Source: CAYZJV01 sp964473245
GTDB taxonomy: Bacteria; Spirochaetota; Spirochaetia; Sphaerochaetales; Sphaerochaetaceae
NCBI GenBank assembly: GCA_964473245.1
Contig: CAYYOL010000008.1
Coordinates: forward strand, 1-64,000
Length of the DNA stretch: 64,000 nt
Direction of reading: 5' to 3'
Below are positions 26,423 to 35,070 of the stretch, piece after piece (the first letter of the stretch is position 1; each line of letters opens with the position of its first letter). The notes below the pieces were generated by a model. The model saw nothing but the letters and a program-made list of their open reading frames with translations. It searched no databases and was not told where the DNA came from. Made by a program: the position numbers and the translations under genes.

Positions 26423-26434
26423 GATTCTGCTCCT

Positions 26435-27688
26435 CTACTGGTGTCTGAGACACGACGGGATATCCATCTTTAACGCTCTTCTCGTGGGAATATAGGCCAC
26501 AAGCATCGATAGGAGTGTACCGAATAAGAATGCCACCACCAGTGTCGCTGGACTCCACGCTCCTCTCATGACACTCTGGATTCGATATCCCATATCAAGA
26601 TCCCGCATGAGAAATCCCAGATCCACACCAACATTCACCATGTAGATGTTTCCTAGGACACCGAGCAAGACCCCGGTGATCGAACCAATGAGGCCGATTC
26701 CGCCTGCCTCGATCATGAATGAGAGCTGGATCGCCCTGTCGCTCATACCGAGTGCACGCATCATTCCCAACTCACGAATTCTTTCATAGATGGCCATGAG
26801 CATCGTGTTGGAAATACCCACAGCAGCGATAAGGAATACCATGAAAAGAATCATGCTCGTGCCGCCCCGTTTCGTCTCTGCTAGCGCTACATAGTCCTGA
26901 GCGAGTTCATCCCATCTGGCGACTTTCACTCGCTGAGACGAGTCGTCCAGCATCTCTGCGATACGGGCTACCTCTTTGGATATATCGCTTCGTTCAGGAA
27001 TTGCCATATTGATCTCTGTGACCGTTCCCTCCATACCGAGGTACTCGTCGGCAACATCGATTGGAATCATGAGGAGCGTCCTGTTCACGTTCGGGTTCGG
27101 ACAGTTGACTATACCTACGATCTGCATATCCATTGCCTCGTAGAAACCACCCCTTCCTCGAGTCACGAACGTTACCCAGTATCCGAGTTCTGCTCCGATA
27201 TCCTCTGCGAACCACGATCCGATGACCAGTTCATTTGCACCGGCTTCTGCGAACCGACCCTCGATGAGCGTCTCCTCGAATCGAAATACGGTATTGTCGA
27301 GGTCAGGATCCACTGCAGTGACCTGAACAGACATGTTCCCATCCTCTCCAAAGTCGTCGCTGTAGAGAATCATATCGGCTGCGAATGTAGTGCGTGGTGC
27401 AGCGGGGATACCTATCTGTTCTAGCGATGAGATGATCTCGTACGGTTGTTCAACCGAGATATCTAATGGCTTGAGAAGTCGTTCTTCCCAGTACTCTTCG
27501 TGCATGATCCGCGCCGAAGAGGTCTCGTACCAGCGGAGATTCCGCATCGATTCAGCCTCCACACCAATGAGCACAGAGTCGACCACGATGAACATCATGA
27601 GTCCAATGGCAATGGCGAAAGCGGTTATGAGCGTTCTCCTCCGGTACCGGCTGAGATTCTTCAATGCAAGGGAGATGATGAATTTCAT
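26435..27688 (-). CDS. FtsX/MacB-type ABC transporter permease (second permease)
   Basis: A 417-residue permease with one N-terminal helix (KNLSRYRRRTLITAFAIAIG onward), a periplasmic domain and three C-terminal helices with RELGMMRALGMSDRAIQLSF. It is a clear paralogue of the protein at 28383-29636: same length, shared blocks EDFGEDGN, EVGYWVT/ELGYWVT, MQIVGIVNCPNPNVNR and the identical C-terminus DIPSCLRHQ. The two copies flank the ATPase gene, pointing to a tandem duplication. It lies two bases after the ATPase stop, so it is translated from the same message. Confidence 0.9.
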   Translation of the reverse strand: MKFIISLALKNLSRYRRRTLITAFAIAIGLMMFIVVDSVLIGVEAESMRNLRWYETSSARIMHEEYWEERLLKPLDISVEQPYEIISSLEQIGIPAAPRTTFAADMILYSDDFGEDGNMSVQVTAVDPDLDNTVFRFEETLIEGRFAEAGANELVIGSWFAEDIGAELGYWVTFVTRGRGGFYEAMDMQIVGIVNCPNPNVNRTLLMIPIDVADEYLGMEGTVTEINMAIPERSDISKEVARIAEMLDDSSQRVKVARWDELAQDYVALAETKRGGTSMILFMVFLIAAVGISNTMLMAIYERIRELGMMRALGMSDRAIQLSFMIEAGGIGLIGSITGVLLGVLGNIYMVNVGVDLGFLMRDLDMGYRIQSVMRGAWSPATLVVAFLFGTLLSMLVAYIPTRRALKMDIPSCLRHQ

Positions 27689-27690
27689 CG

Positions 27691-28368
27691 TTACCTCCTC
27701 TCGTCACTTTCGATCTGCCCGTCGTGTAGCGACACCAGACGTCTCGCGTACTCCATTACCATGGTATCGTGGGTCGAGAAGATGAACGTCGTGTGATACT
27801 TCTCGTTCATCTGTTTCATGAGCTTCAGTATCTCCTCTCCTGTCTTGGAGTCGAGGTTTGCAGTCGGTTCATCGGCAAGTACGATCTTTGGGTTTTTCAC
27901 CAGAGCACGTGCGATGGCAATCCGTTGTTGCTGCCCACCGGAGAGACGATCGGGACGTCTATGTTCCATCCCCTCCAGGCCAACCTCCCTGAGGATCCGC
28001 ATGGTCCGTTCTTCGATCTCCTTCTCGGGAAGAGAGAGTATCGACAGGACAAAGGAGACATTCTCGTAGGCGGTGAGTACCGGGATGAGGTTGTATGTCT
28101 GGAAGATGAATCCAAGATTGTGTCTTCTGAATTCGGTCTTCGCTCGTTTGTCCATCTGTGAAACGCGAGTACCGTCAATGGTGATCTCTCCACCATCGAG
28201 TGCATCGATGCACCCGATAAGGTTAAGCAACGTGGTCTTGCCCGATCCCGAAGGCCCTGCTATGGAGATGAACTCTCCATCGGCAATCTCCAAAGAGACT
28301 CCCTTGAGGGCGCGAACGACCGTCTCTCCTGCATGGTAATTACGTACGACATCTTGTACTTGAATCAT
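27691..28368 (-). CDS. LolD/MacB-type ABC transporter ATPase
   Basis: A 225-residue ATPase. Walker A GPSGSGKTT is at residues 38-46, the signature LSGGQQQRIAIARAL near 138-151, Walker B KIVLADEPTANLD, and the H-loop STHD near 195. Length and the 'DEPTANLD' wording are those of the LolD/FtsE/MacB group that drives periplasmic mechanotransmission rather than substrate pumping through the membrane. ATG 28368 has AGGAG seven bases upstream. It is the only ATPase in the operon, so it must serve all three permeases. Confidence 0.93.
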   Translation of the reverse strand: MIQVQDVVRNYHAGETVVRALKGVSLEIADGEFISIAGPSGSGKTTLLNLIGCIDALDGGEITIDGTRVSQMDKRAKTEFRRHNLGFIFQTYNLIPVLTAYENVSFVLSILSLPEKEIEERTMRILREVGLEGMEHRRPDRLSGGQQQRIAIARALVKNPKIVLADEPTANLDSKTGEEILKLMKQMNEKYHTTFIFSTHDTMVMEYARRLVSLHDGQIESDERR

Positions 28369-28382
28369 TACGACTCTCCTTT

Positions 28383-29636
28383 CTATTGGTGTCTGAGACA
28401 TGACGGAATATCCTGTTTCGTGGCTCGTCTGGTGGGGAACCACGAGACGATCACCGATAATAGTATTCCCATGGTGAATGTGGTGAGAATTCCGCGAACA
28501 TGCCATGTCCCACGGAATATGCTTTGTATACGATAGCCGAGATCCATCTCTCGCATGAGAAATCCAAAATCTATCCCGTAGTGGACAAGGTAGAGATTTG
28601 CAAGTATTCCTGCCGCGGTCCCTACGAGTGAACCGAGTAGGCCGATGCCTGCCGATTCCAGAATGAACAGGAGATGTATCTGCCGGTCACTCATGCCCAG
28701 TGCCCGCATCATTCCCAACTCTCGTACCCGTTCATTGATCGCCATGATCATGGTGTTCGAGATTCCCACAGCGGCGATGAGGAATACGAGGAACAGTATA
28801 ACCGATGAGGATCCGGTCTCAGCCTCGATCATGGCTATGTAGTCGCTTGCCATTTCGTCCCAGCTTAAGACCGTCAATGGAGCACCCGAGGCGGCCATGA
28901 GTGTGCCTATTAGCTCTTTTTCATGAGAGATGTCTGCAGAATCGGGCAGGGCTATGGCAATCTCGGTCGCCAGGCCCTCCATAGCAAGGTAGTCACTGAT
29001 CGTATCGATTGGAACAAGGAGAAGTGATCGGTTCACATTCGGATTCGGACAATTCACGATACCGACTATCTTCATGTCCATGGCTTCGAAGAATCCGCCG
29101 TTCCCACGGGTCACAAGGGTAACCCAGTAGCCAACCTCAGCGTTGATATCTTCTGCCATCCAGGAACCAATGACCATCTCGTTGCTCCCCATCTCGGGGT
29201 AACGACCAGTCATGAGGGTCTGTTCCAGATCGAAGACCGTACTATCAAGGGCTGTGTCGATAGCGGTGACCTGAACTGGGATGTTTCCATCCTCTCCAAA
29301 ATCCTCACTGTAGAGGATGAGATCTGCAGAGAAGCGGGTGCGTGGAGTCGCGCGATAACCGGCATCGTGCAATTCGGTTACCCGATCGTAGGGTTGAGGA
29401 ACCGAAACATCGAGCGGCATGAGAATTCTGTCCTCCCAATACTCGGTATGCATGACTTTCAACGATGCCGTTTCGTACTGCTTGAGGTTACGAACCGACT
29501 CACGGTCGATACCGACAAGGAGTGAGTCTATCATCAGAAACAGCATGAGTCCGACTCCAATCACCGTCGCGGTTATGAGCGTTCTGCGGCGGTATCGAGA
29601 GAGATTCTTGACTGCCAGCAGCATGAGGAACTTCAT
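28383..29636 (-). CDS. FtsX/MacB-type ABC transporter permease (first permease)
   Basis: A 417-residue permease, paralogue of 26435-27688. The N-terminal membrane helix follows SRYRRRTLITATVIGVG, the periplasmic domain spans about residues 45-285, and the C-terminal helices contain RELGMMRALGMSDRQIHLLF. The carboxy terminus SCLRHQ is identical to its paralogue. Sequence differences are spread mainly over the periplasmic domain, as expected if the two copies have specialised for partner or cargo. It begins six bases after the slipin stop. Confidence 0.9.
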   Translation of the reverse strand: MKFLMLLAVKNLSRYRRRTLITATVIGVGLMLFLMIDSLLVGIDRESVRNLKQYETASLKVMHTEYWEDRILMPLDVSVPQPYDRVTELHDAGYRATPRTRFSADLILYSEDFGEDGNIPVQVTAIDTALDSTVFDLEQTLMTGRYPEMGSNEMVIGSWMAEDINAEVGYWVTLVTRGNGGFFEAMDMKIVGIVNCPNPNVNRSLLLVPIDTISDYLAMEGLATEIAIALPDSADISHEKELIGTLMAASGAPLTVLSWDEMASDYIAMIEAETGSSSVILFLVFLIAAVGISNTMIMAINERVRELGMMRALGMSDRQIHLLFILESAGIGLLGSLVGTAAGILANLYLVHYGIDFGFLMREMDLGYRIQSIFRGTWHVRGILTTFTMGILLSVIVSWFPTRRATKQDIPSCLRHQ

Positions 29637-29642
29637 GGTCTC

Positions 29643-30749
29643 CTACTCCTTCGACTCGGGTTCGTCTTTTGGGACTATCTCCGGGTGTTCACTTTGCAAC
29701 TTTTGCAGTGCGGCACTCCCAAGTACCGTTCCAAGGTTCATATTGTCCAGGATCGATGCCGGCATGAGCATCATCGAATTGTTTCTTCGGATTCCCTCGT
29801 ATACCATGTTCATGGCACGAAGCTGCAGTGCGGTCGGGTTGTGTGCATACATCTTTGCCGCCTCTTCGAACTGTTTCGCGATCTCGACCTCGGCTGCTGC
29901 GAGAATGACCCGTGAACGCTTCTCGCGTTCAGCTTGCGCCTGCTTGCTCAATGCATCTTCGAGCTCTTTCGGTATGATGATATCGGTGATTTCGATCGAG
30001 AGGATCGTGACGCCCCACGGATTCGTCTTCGCATCGAGTGCCTGTTGGATCTCTCTTCCGAGTTCCTCTCGTTCACTGAGCAGTGAACCGAGCTCATGCT
30101 TCCCTATGGCGTCGCGCAACGCAGTCTGAGCCGAAAGGATGACCGCCTCCATGTAGTGTTCCACCTCGAGTACCGCATGCTTGGCATCCCAGATCATCCA
30201 GAAAGCCAAAGCATCGACATGCACAGGCACGGTATCGCGGGTGAGTGTCTTCTCTGCACTAAAGTCGGTTGCCCGTATTCTTGTATCCACGAACTCTGCG
30301 ATTCGGTCGATCAATGGAAGCAGTATGTGCAAACCTGGTCCGTATACGCGGCGGTATTTACCCATTCGGAGCACGACCACCTTGTCCCAATGCAACACCA
30401 GCTGAATCGAAGCAGAGATGAATAGTCCGAGGGTGCCTGCAATTCCTAATGGATAGAGATCGGCTGTGAATTGTCCGAACAATATGAGCCAGATAACAAC
30501 CGCGAGCAGGATGATCGTTGACCACATGGGGACAATGGCAATCAGGATCGAGGCGATGAGTATTGTCACCGCCATGGATATGACCTGCATAGTGGGGACC
30601 AAGGGGAACATGGTTGTCTGCACCCAGATGCCGAGCCCTATGAAGATCGCAAGTATGAAGAATGAGACTGCTCCATATGCGAAATCCTTGTTCAGTGAGA
30701 ACTGTTGCAGGTTCTTGATCCGTTCATATTTCTTGGTGAATAGGTTCAT
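29643..30749 (-). CDS. Slipin/stomatin-like SPFH membrane protein
   Basis: A 368-residue protein. Three or four membrane helices occupy residues about 25-125; the SPFH/band 7 domain follows (about 125-250: VVVLRMGKYRRVYGPGLHIL, DTVPVHVDALAFWMIWD), then a helical, alanine/glutamate-rich oligomerisation segment (EDALSKQAQAEREKRSRVI...AAEVEIAKQFEEAAK, about 255-290). SPFH proteins make large membrane scaffolds, often with NfeD proteases, but no nfeD is present here. Its start overlaps the gntR stop (ATGA, 30746-30749). Being coupled to the ABC/LolA operon suggests it organises the transporter in the membrane, which is inference. Confidence 0.87.
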   Translation of the reverse strand: MNLFTKKYERIKNLQQFSLNKDFAYGAVSFFILAIFIGLGIWVQTTMFPLVPTMQVISMAVTILIASILIAIVPMWSTIILLAVVIWLILFGQFTADLYPLGIAGTLGLFISASIQLVLHWDKVVVLRMGKYRRVYGPGLHILLPLIDRIAEFVDTRIRATDFSAEKTLTRDTVPVHVDALAFWMIWDAKHAVLEVEHYMEAVILSAQTALRDAIGKHELGSLLSEREELGREIQQALDAKTNPWGVTILSIEITDIIIPKELEDALSKQAQAEREKRSRVILAAAEVEIAKQFEEAAKMYAHNPTALQLRAMNMVYEGIRRNNSMMLMPASILDNMNLGTVLGSAALQKLQSEHPEIVPKDEPESKE

Positions 30750-31168
30750 GCTTCTCCTCCTTTTTGTAATGTATCGCTCCCCAACTCCTGAATGTGGGCG
30801 AGTATCTCCTCCAGCGTGAATCCGTAGGAGGCTGCCTTGGTTATGTATGTCCGGGTGATCTCAGTGAGAATCCGTTCCCGCTCAATGGAGTCGATGGAGA
30901 TTTGTTTATCGCTGATGAAGGTTCCCGAGCCCTGTTGTGTCACGACGATGTTCCGAATTTCCATCTCGTTGTAGGCACGGGCAACCGTGTTTGGATTGAT
31001 GCTGAGGTCAACTGCTAGGCTACGGACTGTAGGGAGACGCTCACCTTTCGAGAGACGTCCATCTGCAATGGCCATTTCGACTTGCAAGATGATCTGTTTG
31101 TAGTATGGCACCCCGCTTTTAGGATCCAATGTGAACGTGAGGGTCTTCTGTTCCACCACCTTTGTCAT
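30746..31168 (-). CDS. GntR family regulator, YtrA type
   Basis: A 140-residue regulator with the N-terminal winged helix (SGVPYYKQIILQVEMAIADG, LSKGERLPTVRSLAVDLSIN, PNTVARAYNEME, residues 18-80) and only a short helical C-terminal part, which defines the YtrA subfamily. YtrA regulators usually repress ABC-transporter operons in which they are the first gene, exactly as here. The ATG is preceded by AAAGGG, and the promoter directly upstream holds an inverted repeat likely to be its operator. It is translationally coupled to the slipin gene. Confidence 0.92.
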   Translation of the reverse strand: MTKVVEQKTLTFTLDPKSGVPYYKQIILQVEMAIADGRLSKGERLPTVRSLAVDLSINPNTVARAYNEMEIRNIVVTQQGSGTFISDKQISIDSIERERILTEITRTYITKAASYGFTLEEILAHIQELGSDTLQKGGEA

Positions 31169-31192
31169 AACATAATCCCTTTTTCAACTAGA

Positions 31193-31221
31193 ATTGTATT
31201 AGTGTATTAGTACAATGTCAA
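31193..31221 (-). promoter_or_regulatory. Consensus promoter with embedded inverted repeat for the gntR operon
   Basis: On the minus strand TTGACA (31216-31221) and TACAAT (31193-31198) are separated by exactly 17 bases. The -10 hexamer is one arm of an inverted repeat (ATTGTA 31193-31198, TACAAT 31211-31216), and the spacer also holds a direct repeat of GTATTAGT. A GntR dimer bound here would block RNA polymerase. Confidence 0.75.
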
Positions 31222-31334
31222 TACACAAATTCTCCCTTTACTGAAATAATCGGGTATTTTTTCTTGTCGATGAAACTTGACGCCCGTTCGATTGTTCTTC
31301 ATAGTACTACGAAGCATGCAAGAAGGAGCTGATT

Positions 31335-31775
31335 ATGCGTTCCAAAAAAGCAGCGGTTATCGTGGGAATGATCCTGATCATTGCTCTTGCCTCCTGCACC
31401 GTGAATTTCAGTGCATCGGGTCGGGCAGAAGGATTTGATATGGCCACTGCTGTAACCGCTCAATATAGAAAGATCTCTCCACAATTGGCGAAGGAGATGA
31501 TGGACTCTGGCGATCCACTTACGATTGTGGATGTCAGAACCCCTGCAGAATATGCCCAAGGACACATTCAAGGAGCAATTCTTGTTCCGAATGAGACCAT
31601 TTCCACCGAGCACCGACCCGAAGAGCTGCCCGATACACAGGCAACGGTATTGGTATACTGTAGAAGTGGTAGTAGAAGTGCACAAGCTGCACGAAAACTC
31701 GTTTCACTCGGATATGTGAATGTCTACGACTTCGGGGGTGTCATCGATTGGCCCTATGAACTAACGACACAGTAG
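31335..31775 (+). CDS. Rhodanese-like lipoprotein
   Basis: A 146-residue protein. The lipobox IALASC (cysteine near residue 21) follows a hydrophobic signal, so it should be anchored in the envelope. Residues about 45-140 are one rhodanese domain: VDVRTPAEYAQGHIQGAILVPN and the active-site loop YCRSGSRSAQAA with the catalytic cysteine near residue 110. Such proteins transfer sulfane sulfur or act in redox homeostasis in the periplasm; the donor and acceptor are unknown. AAGGAG precedes the ATG. The ABC-F gene follows after six bases. Confidence 0.88.
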   Translation: MRSKKAAVIVGMILIIALASCTVNFSASGRAEGFDMATAVTAQYRKISPQLAKEMMDSGDPLTIVDVRTPAEYAQGHIQGAILVPNETISTEHRPEELPDTQATVLVYCRSGSRSAQAARKLVSLGYVNVYDFGGVIDWPYELTTQ

Positions 31776-31781
31776 AGCCCC

Positions 31782-33674
31782 ATGGTATTACTGTCGATTG
31801 AAAACATCGCGAAGACACTCAAGGACGCTCCTCTGTTCGAAGGGGTGACTTTTGGTATGAACGAAGGGGAGCGGATAGGGCTGGTCGGTCCAAATGGATG
31901 CGGTAAGAGTACCTTCTTGAAGATTCTTGCTGGGAGCATGCAGTCCGATGCAGGAACAATAGCAACAGCTCGAGGTTTGACCGTCTCCCTGCTCGACCAG
32001 CAGCCGCTGTTCTCAACTGGCCAGCGGGTATCCGAATTTCTATTCGAGAGTGCTCATCCGACTGTGGACTTGCTGAAATCGTACCATAGGCTATTGGCCG
32101 ATCATCCGCTCGATACCGAAGCTGGAGCGGCAAAACTGCATACTGCGATGGAGGAGATCGAATCGGTCCATGGGTGGGATATCGAGACACGGTATGCCTC
32201 CTTTCTCAGTGAGCTGCAGGGGCCCGCGATGGACGCGACCATGGATACACTCTCCGGTGGCATGATTCGAAAAGTCGCTATAGCGAGAGTCTTTGCCGTA
32301 AAACCTGATGTCGTGTTGTTGGATGAACCTACGAACCATCTAGATATCGCGACGATCCAGTGGTTAGAGCGGTATCTGGTTCAACAGCAGTGTTCAGCGA
32401 TACTGGTCACCCATGATCGGTATCTGCTGGATCATGTCTGTACCTCGATTTTCGAGTTCGACCGTGGGCGAGTATTTACGCATCCGGGATCATATAGTCA
32501 GTTCCTGCAGAGAAGGGCTGATCGCCTTTCGAATGAACAGGCGGAACAGAATCGTCTGAAGACTGTCCTACGTAGAGAGATGGAGTGGCTGTCCAGAGGC
32601 CCAAAGGCCCGAGCCGGGAAAGATTCGGGGAGAAAAGCCAGAATCGTCGCCATGCAGCAATCTCTTTCTGATGCCGCCGAACAAGCAGCCGCGTTTACGT
32701 CGCTGCAGAGCCGGATGGGCAAGAAGATCCTCGATCTAGAGGGTGTCGGGAAAGTCTATCAGGACAAGACCGTGGTCAAGCCGTTCTCACACAGCTTTTT
32801 GAAAGGTGATCGAGTGGGGCTGATCGGCCCGAACGGGAGTGGAAAGACTACCGTATTGGACATGATCGTGGGGAGAGTGAAGCCCGACTTCGGTGTCATA
32901 GATACAGGAGTGAACACTGTATTCGGGTACTATGACCAACTCGATTCGTTCATGGATCGAAGCAAAACAGTGCTGGAACATATCAGTGAAATTGCAGACG
33001 AGGTCACCATTGGTCCTGGTGAGACGATGAGTGCGGCGAGATTTCTCGAATTCTTCGGGTTTCCCACATCGTTCCATCGAATAGAGATTGCCCGGCTCAG
33101 CGGGGGAGAACGGAGAAGGCTCCATCTTATCGAGGTCCTGCTCCATTCACCCAATTTCCTGTTGCTCGATGAACCCACCAACGATCTCGATATTGACACG
33201 ATTCGCAGACTGGAGGAGTATCTCATCGATTTTACCGGGTGTGTACTCGTCGTCTCTCACGACCGGGCATTCCTTGACCGCATTGCAGATACCTTGTTCG
33301 TTTTTTCAAGCGATGGTGGTATCGAAAAGTTTGCCGGATCGTATTCCGACTATGCTTCAAGTGAACTGGCAATCGCCGCTACTCAGGCCGAAAAGCAGGT
33401 TCAGAAGCCGACAGAGACGAAACAGAACCGGTCGGTGAAACGTGACAGAAAAAGGCGGCTTACGTTCAACGAACAGAAAGAGTTTGGAACCATTGTGGAC
33501 GAAATTGAACTTCTCGAGCAGCGCATTAGTGTTTTAGAGATGAGCTTTTCCGATCCAGAGGCACCTGCAGAGACTCTCGCCGATCGAACTCAAGAGTACC
33601 ATGAGGCACGCCAATTGCTAGAGGATAAGATGGAGCGGTGGGAATTCCTTGCTCAACTAGCAGAGGAGTCTTGA
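31782..33674 (+). CDS. ABC-F family ATPase, Uup-like
   Basis: A 630-residue cytosolic protein with two ABC ATPase domains and no membrane helix. First domain: Walker A GPNGCGKST (about residues 36-44), signature LSGGMIRKVAIAR, Walker B VVLLDEPTNHLD. Second domain: GPNGSGKTT near 350, LSGGERRRLHLIE and FLLLDEPTNDLD. The inter-domain linker is helical and charged, and a C-terminal coiled coil (about 560-625, EIELLEQRISVLEM) resembles Uup. ABC-F proteins act on ribosomes; Uup types also affect DNA repair and mobile-element excision. The ribosome-binding site is weak, so coupling to the rhodanese gene is likely. The end overlaps the convergent EamA gene by 22 bases. Confidence 0.9.
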   Translation: MVLLSIENIAKTLKDAPLFEGVTFGMNEGERIGLVGPNGCGKSTFLKILAGSMQSDAGTIATARGLTVSLLDQQPLFSTGQRVSEFLFESAHPTVDLLKSYHRLLADHPLDTEAGAAKLHTAMEEIESVHGWDIETRYASFLSELQGPAMDATMDTLSGGMIRKVAIARVFAVKPDVVLLDEPTNHLDIATIQWLERYLVQQQCSAILVTHDRYLLDHVCTSIFEFDRGRVFTHPGSYSQFLQRRADRLSNEQAEQNRLKTVLRREMEWLSRGPKARAGKDSGRKARIVAMQQSLSDAAEQAAAFTSLQSRMGKKILDLEGVGKVYQDKTVVKPFSHSFLKGDRVGLIGPNGSGKTTVLDMIVGRVKPDFGVIDTGVNTVFGYYDQLDSFMDRSKTVLEHISEIADEVTIGPGETMSAARFLEFFGFPTSFHRIEIARLSGGERRRLHLIEVLLHSPNFLLLDEPTNDLDIDTIRRLEEYLIDFTGCVLVVSHDRAFLDRIADTLFVFSSDGGIEKFAGSYSDYASSELAIAATQAEKQVQKPTETKQNRSVKRDRKRRLTFNEQKEFGTIVDEIELLEQRISVLEMSFSDPEAPAETLADRTQEYHEARQLLEDKMERWEFLAQLAEES

Positions 33675-34597
33675 CTGCTTCCGGTAGTGGCCGTTCGTCG
33701 ATTTGTAGCTTTTCGCATCTCCCAGGTTGAGAAGAGCAAAAGCCCCGCCACGACAGCCGAGTAGCCGAGGGCACCGATTCCACGTAATCGCTCCTGGAGA
33801 ATCAGAATACCGAGAAATGAGGCGGTGATTGGTTCGGTGAGTCCATAGAGGAATGCATGACTGGCAGGAATCTTTCTGGCTCCGGTGGTGAATAGCCAGT
33901 AGGGGATCGCCGAGGAGAGTAGGCCAAGTGCCAGCACGAGAATCAGTGAGTTCGGTTCGCGTGCCCAGGAGAGATCCCCCACGAGTGCAAAGGGGAGCAT
34001 GAACAGGGACGATGCTCCCATGACTGCACAAGCAGACTCCAGTGGCGACGCGACTGACTGCATGTTTCGAAGCATGGTCCCTACTATTGTCCAACCTGCG
34101 CCGGCAGTGAGGGCGAACAGACTGCCGAGGAGGAGCCGGCTGCCCACCCCTTCGATAGTCTGTTCGGATAGCGCCATGAGCGCACAGCCGGCTGCTATGA
34201 TAATCGATGAGACGAGCCATGAAACACTCTGCCGTTCTCTCTTGACCAGCTGTGCATAGACTCCGCTGAACAGTGGCGGTGTGCCGATAAAGATCATGGT
34301 AGCGATGGTGACTCCGGCAGTTCTTATCCCGAGGTAGAGTGTAGCTTGGGCCACAGCCAGAGCTACCGCCCCGACGAGCAGATTCCGTTTCGAGAATCGT
34401 ATTCCACGGGTGAACACTCGTCCCCTGTGGGTGAGTGCCAAGACACATGCTATGCCAAGAGCACCGATACCGAGGCGAAGAGCTCCTACCGTGAGCGAAG
34501 AGATAGTCTTTGGAAGGAAAGAAGCTATGGTTCCGTAGGTGCCCCAGCAGACTCCGGATAGGAGCACCATGATCGCTCCGGTTATCGATTCATGCAT
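33653..34597 (-). CDS. EamA/DMT superfamily transporter
   Basis: A 314-residue inner-membrane protein with ten predicted helices in two repeats, as in EamA (RhaT/DMT) exporters. Landmarks are LLSGVCWGTYGTIASFLP at the N-terminus and GLTEPITASFLGILILQERL near residues 250-270, the typical 'tEPv.a.llg...lgE' motif. Such proteins export amino acids, metabolites or drugs; the substrate is not evident. No clear Shine-Dalgarno sequence is seen before ATG 34597. It is divergent from the acyltransferase gene, with a repeat-bearing gap of 473 bases between. Confidence 0.87.
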   Translation of the reverse strand: MHESITGAIMVLLSGVCWGTYGTIASFLPKTISSLTVGALRLGIGALGIACVLALTHRGRVFTRGIRFSKRNLLVGAVALAVAQATLYLGIRTAGVTIATMIFIGTPPLFSGVYAQLVKRERQSVSWLVSSIIIAAGCALMALSEQTIEGVGSRLLLGSLFALTAGAGWTIVGTMLRNMQSVASPLESACAVMGASSLFMLPFALVGDLSWAREPNSLILVLALGLLSSAIPYWLFTTGARKIPASHAFLYGLTEPITASFLGILILQERLRGIGALGYSAVVAGLLLFSTWEMRKATNRRTATTGSSQDSSAS

Positions 34598-34641
34598 GAG
34601 CAGAAGGGTACAGCGCTACGGTGGGTCTGTCAATGAAAACG

Positions 34642-34757
34642 AAAAAGGTGCGTTCAGTATTGTGTTTTCGGATCTACTTGCAGCCTCCAGCATGGGACAA
34701 ATCGCTGGGATGAACTTACAATCACCTAGTTTTCACAATCTGAATCAGCACCTTTTT
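34642..34757. repeat. MITE-like element with terminal inverted repeats
   Basis: This 116-base element begins AAAAAGGTGC and ends GCACCTTTTT (perfect 10-base inverted repeat). The similarity continues inward with small gaps: GGTGC-G-TTCAG-T-ATTGTG on the left matches GGTGCTGATTCAGATTGTG read from the right. The arms are thus about 24 bases, imperfect. No transposase is present and no clear target-site duplication is seen. Only one copy was found in the window. The rest of the 34598-35070 gap holds no recognised gene; positions 34795-34850 look faintly like a tRNA tail but do not fold as one. Confidence 0.5.
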
Positions 34758-35070
34758 ACCACGAAAATCGTAAAGATAATCGTACCGGTTTGGCTTTAGC
34801 AGGAATCGAACCTATCCGAAGTCACCAGACTTAACCACTGTTCTTGTTATGAAGATAACGAAAATTCCGGGAAGAGTCAATGGGTTTTTGAAATAACTCA
34901 AAAAACACCAGCGAAATATTGTGTATGCAGATGGATAATATTGCATATCCACACTGGTGATGGTACTGTCTTTCATGCGTCTCAAACAGCGTTGGAGCGC
35001 TCCAAGATTGCTTCACAAGAGAGACACTGATGTATCTGGTAGGCAAGAGAACTGGATATAGGAGGCGCAG

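Noticed and set aside
25388..26473. A 361-codon open frame antisense to the third permease
   Set aside because: Low-complexity, His/Asp/Glu-rich product typical of antisense reading, with no domain and no ribosome-binding site; the permease frame is unambiguous.
33657..34448. A 263-codon open frame in another frame over the EamA gene
   Set aside because: Arg/Ser/His-rich shadow product; the overlapping frame has ten membrane helices and EamA motifs.
34539..34799. An 86-codon open frame on the plus strand
   Set aside because: It starts inside the EamA gene on the other strand and runs through the MITE-like repeat. It has no ribosome-binding site and no family signature.
34790..34850. tRNA-like sequence on the minus strand (AGGTTCGATTCCT preceded by AACAGTGGTTAAG)
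   Set aside because: The T-loop and D-loop look-alikes are there, but the space between them is about ten bases too short for an anticodon arm, and the 3' segment has no pairing 5' acceptor strand. At best a relic.
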